Source: Actinomycetes bacterium
Lineage (GTDB): Bacteria; Actinomycetota; Acidimicrobiia; Acidimicrobiales; Microtrichaceae
Length of the DNA stretch: 5,902 bases
NCBI GenBank assembly: GCA_023423475.1
Contig: JAFAFN010000553.1
Span: forward strand, 1 to 5,902
Direction of reading: 5' to 3'
Below the pieces are notes generated by a model. That model had not been told where the DNA came from and did no database searches. It saw only the letters and a list, made by a program, of their open reading frames with translations. The position numbers and the translations under genes are program-made. Numbering within the stretch: the stretch's first letter is position 1; every line of letters begins with the position of its first letter. Below are positions 1 to 4,230 of the stretch, piece after piece.

Positions 1-427
1 GTTGCCCGATGCGCACGTCCAGGCCTTCGGCAACACCTCACCGCAGCTCAGCTGGTCAGGTGCACCTGACGAGACCAAGAGCTACGTCATCTCGTGCTAC
101 GACCCGGATGCGCCGACACCGTCGGGCTTCTGGCACTGGACCCTCGTCGACGTGCCGGCATCGGTGACCTCGCTGGCCACGGGCGCCGGCGCCGGGACCG
201 ACCTGCCCGAGGGTTCGTTCCACATCCGCAACGACGCCAGCTCCAAGGACTACTTCGGTGCGGCACCGCCCGAGGGCGACCAGGTGCACCGCTACTACTT
301 CGCCGTGCACGCCGTCCGGGACGAGACCCTCGGGGTGGACGACGATGCCAGCGCCGCCGTCGTGGCGTTCAACCTCGCGTTCAAGGCGGTCGCCCGCGGC
401 CTGCTGGTCGCGACGTACCAGCACTGA
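1..427 (+). CDS. YbhB/YbcL-like phosphatidylethanolamine-binding protein (PEBP family), 5' partial
   Basis: This is the C-terminal ~141 residues of a PEBP/Raf-kinase-inhibitor-like protein; the reading frame enters from the left edge (first full codon at base 2). Visible family landmarks, numbered from that codon, are SPQLSWSG (13-20), the ligand-pocket motif YDPDAP (33-38), WHW (44-46), APP (88-90) and HRYYF (96-100), followed by a conserved-looking FNLAF near the end. Bacterial YbhB/YbcL proteins are usually about 150-180 aa, so some 20-40 N-terminal residues should lie outside the window. The TTG at base 2 is therefore probably an internal leucine, not a start. The family binds small anionic or phospholipid-like ligands in eukaryotes; in bacteria the role is largely unknown and the protein is probably cytosolic. 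The loop usually written GPxPP reads AAPP here. The gene ends 5 bp from the stop of the convergent HD gene. Family assignment is firm; function is not. Confidence 0.9.
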   Translation, partial: LPDAHVQAFGNTSPQLSWSGAPDETKSYVISCYDPDAPTPSGFWHWTLVDVPASVTSLATGAGAGTDLPEGSFHIRNDASSKDYFGAAPPEGDQVHRYYFAVHAVRDETLGVDDDASAAVVAFNLAFKAVARGLLVATYQH

Positions 428-436
428 GCCGCTCAG
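424..436. repeat. 13-bp inverted repeat holding both convergent stop codons
   Basis: CTGAG-CCG-CTCAG is a perfect inverted repeat. Its left arm contains the TGA of the PEBP gene (425-427), and its right arm contains, on the opposite strand, the TGA of the HD gene (435-433). It is the only possible structure between the two genes. The stem is only 5 bp and no T-tract follows on either strand, so it is at best a weak bidirectional terminator. It may simply reflect two genes ending with similar bases. Confidence 0.4.
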
Positions 437-1212
437 CCCCAGGGTGGGGTGTCGTCACCGAGGTGTGACAGGACGACGGCGAGTGCCTCGTCACCGTCGC
501 GCAGCCGGTCCGCCCGGTTCTCCTCGAGGACCCAGCGCAGGATCCTGCCGAGCTCCGGGCCGGGTTCGACCCCGGCAGCCATCAGCTGGTCGCCGTTCAC
601 CGACGGGCGCTCGGCGCGCCGGGCGTCCTGGGACGCCACGAACTCCTCGTGCGCGGTGAGGCCGTCGACGGACTGGTGGACCCTCCGGTGCACTTCGGCG
701 TGGCGCGAGGTCACGTCCGAGTGCGCCAGGCGGATCGCCCGGTCCCAGTTGTCACCGGCATCGAGGCGCAGCCGACGCACGCTCGCATCGGTCCAGTCGG
801 TGTCGTAGGACTGGGCCCGAGCCGCTGCGGTGATGGTCGTGACGACGTCCTCGGTCAGCTGCTCGTCGAAGCCGAGTGCGGCGAAGCGGCGGCGGAGCAG
901 CCGGATGCCGGTCGCCTCGTGGTGGTGGAAGGTGACCTTGCCACCCTCGAAGCGTCGGGTCGCCGGCTTGCCGATGTCGTGGCACAGCGCGGCCAGGCGG
1001 GTCACCAGGTCCGCATCGGGCCCGGTCTGGGACACGACGGTGACCGTGTGGGCGAAATTGTCCTTGTGTCGGTCCGCCGCGTCGTCGGACAGCGTCTTGA
1101 GCGCCCAGACCTCAGGTAGCTGCTCACGTCCCTCGTCGCTCGCGAGGAAGTCCGCCAGCGCGTCGCGGTCGCCGGTCTGCAGCACCTCGACGAGGCGTTC
1201 CCTGAACTGCAT
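433..1212 (-). CDS. Stand-alone HD-domain protein resembling the C-terminal half of CCA-adding tRNA nucleotidyltransferase
   Basis: The protein has 259 aa and an HD phosphohydrolase core. Candidate metal ligands are H55 (FAHT), H78-D79 in CHDIGKP (77-83), the FHHHE stretch (95-99) and D166 (LAHSD). The order and wording resemble the HD region of bacterial CCA nucleotidyltransferases (HDIGKPxTRRF, then FHHHE, then DxxVRR). The C-terminus, with NGDQLM (206-211), GVEPGPELGRIL (214-225) and WVLEENRAD, resembles the RNA-binding tail of those enzymes. The N-terminal nucleotidyltransferase head (GGxVRD, DxD) is absent. It was not simply mis-started: an in-frame TGA lies nine codons before the ATG, with no other start between. 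HD domains typically hydrolyse phosphomonoesters or phosphodiesters, in CCA enzymes 2',3'-cyclic phosphate or 2'-nucleotides. A metal-dependent RNA- or nucleotide-directed phosphohydrolase is therefore plausible but inferred. A weak AGGA precedes the start. It is divergent from the UBP zinc-finger gene. Confidence 0.85.
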   Translation of the reverse strand: MQFRERLVEVLQTGDRDALADFLASDEGREQLPEVWALKTLSDDAADRHKDNFAHTVTVVSQTGPDADLVTRLAALCHDIGKPATRRFEGGKVTFHHHEATGIRLLRRRFAALGFDEQLTEDVVTTITAAARAQSYDTDWTDASVRRLRLDAGDNWDRAIRLAHSDVTSRHAEVHRRVHQSVDGLTAHEEFVASQDARRAERPSVNGDQLMAAGVEPGPELGRILRWVLEENRADRLRDGDEALAVVLSHLGDDTPPWG

Positions 1213-1378
1213 CGGTCCTGCTCTGCTCCAGCTGTGTCATCGAACGGGTGGCGACCGTCGGTGGGCGGCCGTCGAGTGGTGGCCCGCCATCGTAGAGTCC
1301 GCAGTCGTGGGCCCCACCAGAGCGGCCCGTCGGCGACGATGACGAGACGTCGCCGGCACGGATCGACGAGGAGCACCG
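1213..1378. promoter_or_regulatory. Divergent promoter region between the HD gene and the UBP zinc-finger gene
   Basis: This 166-bp spacer must hold the promoters of both divergent genes. The best -10-like boxes overlap: TACGAT reading leftward (1294-1289) and TAGAGT reading rightward (1293-1298). Both fit the actinobacterial TAnnnT pattern. No convincing -35 box sits about 17 bp upstream of either, so the assignment is tentative. No tRNA or strong hairpin is visible. Confidence 0.3.
1368..1373 (+). promoter_or_regulatory. Ribosome binding site of the UBP zinc-finger gene
   Basis: GAGGAG lies 5 nt before the ATG at 1379. It supports that start, which also begins just before the first zinc ligand (Cys4). 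Confidence 0.75.
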
Positions 1379-1666
1379 ATGGCCATCTGCACGCACCTGG
1401 ACGCGATCGCCGTGGTGGAGCCGTCCGACGACGGCTGCCACGAGTGCCTCCAGACCGGAGGTTCGTGGGTCCACCTGCGGATGTGCCAGCAGTGCGGGCA
1501 CGTCGGCTGCTGCGACAACTCGCCGGGCCGACACGCGACCGGTCACTTCCTCCTGTCGGAGCACCCGATCATCCAGTCCTTCGAGCCGGGCGAGGAGTGG
1601 TTCTGGTGCTACGTCGACGAGAAGGGCTTCGAGCTCGACGGCCCACCGTCGCCCTCCCACAGCTGA
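1379..1666 (+). CDS. Small UBP-type zinc-finger (ZnF-UBP) domain protein
   Basis: The 95-aa protein is essentially one UBP-type zinc finger, the fold found in ubiquitin hydrolases such as USP5 and in HDAC6. Likely zinc ligands are C4/H6, C20-x2-C23, C36-x2-C39, C44 (CQQCGHVGC), and histidines H52, H56 and H62 in the RHATGH...SEHP stretch. The domain closes with WFWCYVDEKGFEL (74-86), matching the usual W/Y-x-Y-x-D/E end of the fold. In eukaryotic relatives the pocket binds the free C-terminal Gly-Gly of ubiquitin. Bacterial single-domain members are common in Actinomycetota and other phyla, and their ligand is unknown. There is no signal peptide or membrane segment, so it is probably cytosolic. 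A good GAGGAG Shine-Dalgarno supports the start. It appears monocistronic: the upstream gene is divergent and the downstream gene convergent. Confidence 0.9.
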   Translation: MAICTHLDAIAVVEPSDDGCHECLQTGGSWVHLRMCQQCGHVGCCDNSPGRHATGHFLLSEHPIIQSFEPGEEWFWCYVDEKGFELDGPPSPSHS

Positions 1667-1728
1667 ATCCGGGGGCACACCTGACCATCCGGAGGTTCAC
1701 AGCTGACCACCCGGGGGCACAGCTGAGG
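1658..1728. repeat. Degenerate ~20-bp tandem repeat in the convergent spacer
   Basis: Four copies of a CAC-(A/C)(G/C)CTGA unit begin at 1658, 1676, 1698 and 1718, so the spacings are 18, 22 and 20 bp. The first three are followed by a C/G-rich tail of the form TCCGGGGG, CCATCCGGAGGTT or CCACCCGGGGG; the fourth is cut short. The first copy contains the stop codon of the UBP zinc-finger gene. Together they fill the whole 64-bp gap to the stop of cds1 at 1731. No T-tract or long hairpin marks a terminator. The origin could be local slippage duplication of the gene end or the relic of a mobile-element end with repeated terminal boxes; the sequence does not decide. Confidence 0.6.
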
Positions 1729-1730
1729 CC

Positions 1731-2828
1731 TCAACGGGCGAGCAGTGCGCCCACGCGCTCGGTGGGTCCTGCCAGGTCGAACCCGTGCGCGGCCACCCAG
1801 TCGTCGTCGCAGTAGGTGTCGCGGTAGCGCTCGCCACCGTCGCAGATGAGCGAGACCACCGAACCGGTTCCACCCCGGGACCTGAGCTCCTCGATGAGGC
1901 ACATCGCCCCCCAGAGGTTCGTCCCGGTGGAGCCTCCGACGTCGAGTCCGGACGCCGCGTGCAGCGCCCGCATCGCGGCGATGGATTCGGCGTCGTGCAC
2001 CCGGAGCATCCGGTCGATCACGCTCGGCACGAACGACGGCTCGACCACGGGCCGACCGATGCCCTCGATCACCGAGCGGGACTCGCCCCGAGCCCCTCGG
2101 TCGCCCGTCACCCACGACTCGAAGAACGCGGACCCGATCGGGTCCACGACCGCCAGCCGCGTGTCGTGGCGGCGGAACCGGAGGTAGCGACCGATGGTCG
2201 CCGAGGTCCCGCCGGTGCCGGCGCCCACGACGATCCACGTCGGGACCGGGTGGGGCTCCTCTCGCAGCTGACCGAAGATCGACTCGGCGATGTTGTTGTT
2301 GCCCCGCCAGTCGGTGGCCCGCTCGGCATGGGTGAACTGGTCCATGTAGTGACCGCCGGTCGACTCGGCGATCCGGCGGGCCTCGCCCACGGCATCGGCG
2401 GGGTCCTCGACGAAGCGGCAGTTGCCGCCCTGACGCTCGATCAGCTCGACCTTCTCGGCGCTGGTGCCCGCGGGCATGACGGCGATGAACTCGAGGTCGA
2501 GCATGCGGGCGAAGTACGCCTCGGAGACCGCCGTGGAACCCGACGACGCCTCGACGACGGTCGTTCCCTCACGGATCCAGCCGTTCGCCAGGCCGTACAG
2601 GAACAGCGACCGAGCCAACCGGTGCTTGAGCGAGCCGGTCGGATGGGCGGACTCGTCCTTCAGGTAGAGCTCGATGCCCGGTGCATCCGCCAAGCGGACC
2701 TGGAGCAGGTGGGTGTCCGCCGAGCGAGCGGACTCGGCCTCGACCCTGCGGATCGCCTCGTCGCTCCAGCGTCGTGCGTCGGGGTCGGATCGATCGACGT
2801 CGTGTGGGTTGGCTCCGCCGAGATCCAT
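1731..2828 (-). CDS. cds1: PLP-dependent L-cysteine desulfhydrase, Cds1 type (cysteine synthase/CBS fold II)
   Basis: The 365-aa fold-type II PLP enzyme closely resembles Mycobacterium tuberculosis Cds1 (Rv3684). Shared wording includes [80 protein letters not shown] and EGIGRP. K68 in SLKHR should form the PLP aldimine, SSGST (95-99) contacts substrate, and GTGGT (204-208) is the phosphate-binding loop; STGTN (300-304) is also conserved. Cds1 degrades L-cysteine to H2S, pyruvate and ammonia in the cytosol. Its length is close to the mycobacterial enzyme. The ATG at 2828 is the only plausible start: the open frame runs upstream to 3071 but there overlaps marR without family similarity. The 10-bp gap after marR has no Shine-Dalgarno, so translation probably depends on coupling. 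It is the last gene of the pirin-marR-cds1 operon. Cysteine synthase or cystathionine beta-synthase activity is the main alternative. Confidence 0.87.
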   Translation of the reverse strand: MDLGGANPHDVDRSDPDARRWSDEAIRRVEAESARSADTHLLQVRLADAPGIELYLKDESAHPTGSLKHRLARSLFLYGLANGWIREGTTVVEASSGSTAVSEAYFARMLDLEFIAVMPAGTSAEKVELIERQGGNCRFVEDPADAVGEARRIAESTGGHYMDQFTHAERATDWRGNNNIAESIFGQLREEPHPVPTWIVVGAGTGGTSATIGRYLRFRRHDTRLAVVDPIGSAFFESWVTGDRGARGESRSVIEGIGRPVVEPSFVPSVIDRMLRVHDAESIAAMRALHAASGLDVGGSTGTNLWGAMCLIEELRSRGGTGSVVSLICDGGERYRDTYCDDDWVAAHGFDLAGPTERVGALLAR

Positions 2829-2838
2829 CGAATGCAGG

Positions 2839-3306
2839 CTACGGGGTGTCCCGCGGTGACCGCGCGAGTGCCTCGAGCGCGTCGGCGACCGCGGCGAGGT
2901 CGTGTCCGGCGAGCGGGTCGCCGACGAGGCGGGCGATGTCGGCACCGTGCACCCTGGCGGCCTCGGAGAGTCGGGACGCGCCGAGCTCGGACAGCTCCAC
3001 CAGCACGGTTCGCCGATCGTCGGGGTCATCGGAGCGCACGACCGACCCGGCGTCGACGAGGCGACCGACAAGCCGGGTGACCGTCGGACGGGTGATCAGC
3101 ACCTGCTCTGCGAGCTCGCCCATGCGCATCGGCCGACCCCCGCGTTGCAACTGATGGAGCACGTCGTACTCGTCGAGATCCATGCCGCCGCGCTGACGGA
3201 GCTCGTCGTCCATCGACGCGGTGAGGCGCCGATGGGCGACGAGCAACGCGGACCAGACCCGCATGACCTCCGGATCCGGCCGATCCGATCCGGTCGAGGC
3301 ACTCAT
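2839..3306 (-). CDS. MarR-family winged-helix transcriptional regulator
   Basis: The 155-aa protein has the MarR layout. N-terminal dimerisation helices cover about 12-45, with LDEYDVL at 44-50. The winged helix follows: [13 protein letters not shown] (59-71), then the recognition helix [15 protein letters not shown] (73-87), then the wing [19 protein letters not shown] (91-109) with the conserved D-R-R (97-99). A C-terminal helix closes the dimer interface. MarR dimers usually bind short palindromes and release DNA on binding phenolic or other small ligands, or on cysteine oxidation. This protein has no cysteine at all, so a thiol-switch mechanism of the OhrR type is excluded. Its ATG overlaps the pirin stop (ATGA, 3306-3303), and cds1 follows after 10 bp. 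It is therefore the middle gene of an operon it may autoregulate. The ligand is unknown. Confidence 0.92.
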   Translation of the reverse strand: MSASTGSDRPDPEVMRVWSALLVAHRRLTASMDDELRQRGGMDLDEYDVLHQLQRGGRPMRMGELAEQVLITRPTVTRLVGRLVDAGSVVRSDDPDDRRTVLVELSELGASRLSEAARVHGADIARLVGDPLAGHDLAAVADALEALARSPRDTP

Positions 3307-4013
3307 GCAGTGACCCAGATGAGCACCTCGGCGCCCTCGGGCCCGGCGGTGAGCCGGGGTTCGCCGGCGGCGACGAGGCGGACGGCGTCGCCCTCGCCGA
3401 GCGGACCCGCTCCTTCCAGGTCGACCTGGCCCCGAGCCACGAAGAGGTGCACGTGTCGACCGTCGGGCACGTCGACGACCTCGTCGGGCCGGAGACGACC
3501 GCCCCACAGCACGGCGCCGCCCTGGCGGATCGAGATGGCGGCGTCGTGGCCCTGGCCGGAGGCGATCGGCTGGAGCCCACCGGCGTCGAGCTGGGCGTTG
3601 ATGTCCATCTGCTCGTAGCCGGGATCGATCGACTCGGTGTCGGGCAGGACCCACATCTGCACGAAGTGCACGTCCTCGGTGGCCGACGGGTTCATCTCGG
3701 AGTGCCAGATCCCGCGTCCGGCGCTCATGCGCTGGGCGAGCCCCGGGTACAGCTCGCCGTGGTTGCCCTCGGAGTCCTTGTGCTCGAGCCGACCCGAGAG
3801 GACCCAGGTGATGATCTCCATGTCGCGGTGCGGGTGGGTGTCGAACCCGGACCCGGCGGCGACCCGGTCGTCGTTCGACACGAGCAGGAGGCCGTGGTTC
3901 GTGTTGTCGGGGTCGTAGTGCGGGCCGAAGCTGAAGCTGTGGCTGCTGTCGAGCCAACCGATCCTGGTGCGTGGTCGGTCGGCTGCACGTCGGATGTCGA
4001 TGAGGTCGCTCAT
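3303..4013 (-). CDS. Pirin-family cupin metalloprotein (YhhW-like)
   Basis: The 236-aa protein is a bicupin of the pirin family, close in length to E. coli YhhW. The N-terminal cupin contains the metal site: H60 and H62 in THPHRDMEI, then H104 and E106 in GIWHSEMN. These match the His3-Glu iron/metal ligands known for pirins. Other family landmarks are SHSFSFGPHYDP (24-35), GRLEHKDSEG (74-83) and AGRGIWHSE (98-106). The C-terminal cupin (about 130-236) lacks such ligands, as usual. Bacterial pirins include quercetin 2,3-dioxygenases, and others modulate metabolic enzymes or act in stress responses; this one's role is not readable from sequence. I chose the ATG at 4013 because GAGGAG sits 6 nt before it and homology begins there. 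An in-frame ATG at 4073 only adds a low-complexity tail. It is the first gene of the pirin-marR-cds1 operon and overlaps marR by 4 bp. Confidence 0.93.
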   Translation of the reverse strand: MSDLIDIRRAADRPRTRIGWLDSSHSFSFGPHYDPDNTNHGLLLVSNDDRVAAGSGFDTHPHRDMEIITWVLSGRLEHKDSEGNHGELYPGLAQRMSAGRGIWHSEMNPSATEDVHFVQMWVLPDTESIDPGYEQMDINAQLDAGGLQPIASGQGHDAAISIRQGGAVLWGGRLRPDEVVDVPDGRHVHLFVARGQVDLEGAGPLGEGDAVRLVAAGEPRLTAGPEGAEVLIWVTA

Positions 4014-4019
4014 TGGTGT

Positions 4020-4033
4020 CTCCTCTTCGGAGG
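4020..4033 (-). promoter_or_regulatory. Pirin Shine-Dalgarno, partly within a small hairpin
   Basis: GAGGAG (4025-4020) lies 6 nt before the pirin ATG and fixes that start. In the transcript the upstream CCUC (4033-4030) can pair with GAGG (4025-4022) across a CGAA loop, giving a 4-bp stem that would hide most of the site. The stem is short, so a regulatory role is only a possibility. Confidence 0.55.
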
Positions 4034-4074
4034 TCGGCCCCGGCGGCCGTCCACCTCCCTCAACCCTGTTCATC

Positions 4075-4087
4075 TGGAACTATTCCA
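4075..4087. promoter_or_regulatory. Candidate operator TGGAA-CTA-TTCCA
   Basis: This is a 5-bp-arm inverted repeat with a 3-bp centre, in the only A/T-rich patch of the divergent spacer and 62 bp upstream of the pirin start. MarR dimers bind palindromes of roughly this type and position, so it is the best operator candidate for the co-encoded regulator. The arms are short and the assignment is inference from position and symmetry. Confidence 0.35.
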
Positions 4088-4217
4088 TTCGGACAGAGGG
4101 GCTCGGCGGTGTCTCACCCCGTCGGGGTGGTTCTCCCTCAGCTGCTCGGTGCGGGCGCCGACAGGGAGTAGACAGGATTCGCAAGGGATCGGCGCCCCCA
4201 CACCGGGGTCGACGTGT

Positions 4218-4224
4218 GAGGGAG
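4218..4224 (+). promoter_or_regulatory. Ribosome binding site deciding the GTG start at 4231
   Basis: GAGGGAG ends 6 nt before GTG 4231, an ideal spacing. It favours that codon over the in-frame GTG at 4216, whose last base is the first base of this site. Confidence 0.65.
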
Positions 4225-4230
4225 CGAGAC

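Larger units (their letters stand above)
4014..4230. promoter_or_regulatory. Divergent regulatory region between the pirin operon and the membrane-protein gene
   Basis: This 217-bp spacer separates two divergent transcription units. It holds an unusually A/T-rich patch (about 4068-4090) containing the inverted repeat TGGAA-CTA-TTCCA (4075-4087). A 6-bp perfect stem follows, CACCCC-GTC-GGGGTG (4115-4129), then an imperfect TCGG(T)GC/GCGCCGA repeat (4146-4161). I cannot place confident -35/-10 boxes for either direction. The region is the natural site for autoregulation by the MarR protein. Confidence 0.45.

Noticed and set aside
433..1212. Complete CCA-adding enzyme or poly(A) polymerase
   Set aside because: No GGxVRD or DxD nucleotidyltransferase motif is present, and an in-frame stop upstream rules out a longer N-terminus.
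1658..1728. CRISPR array
   Set aside because: Units are ~20 bp, contiguous and degenerate, with no unique spacers and no cas genes nearby.
2829..3071. N-terminal extension of cds1 up to 3071
   Set aside because: The extra ~81 residues overlap marR in another frame and show no similarity to the Cds1 family; the ATG at 2828 matches the expected length.
1785..3080. Long + strand open frame (431 codons) opposite cds1 and marR
   Set aside because: It is antisense to two well-supported genes and rich in Arg/Gly/Asp as expected from a GC-rich shadow frame; no family motif or ribosome binding site.
3307..3957. N-terminal extension of marR through the pirin gene
   Set aside because: The open frame is a GC-rich artefact; MarR homology begins after the ATG at 3306, which forms a classic ATGA overlap.
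4014..4073. Pirin start at the upstream in-frame ATG (4073)
   Set aside because: It adds a 20-residue low-complexity tail outside the pirin family, while a strong GAGGAG is positioned for the ATG at 4013.
4115..4129. CACCCC-GTC-GGGGTG as an intrinsic terminator
   Set aside because: It lies between divergent gene starts, not after a gene end, and has no proper T-tract.
3967..4230. Membrane-protein start at 3967
   Set aside because: The extension crosses the pirin start and its regulatory spacer; GTG 4231 has a well-spaced ribosome binding site.
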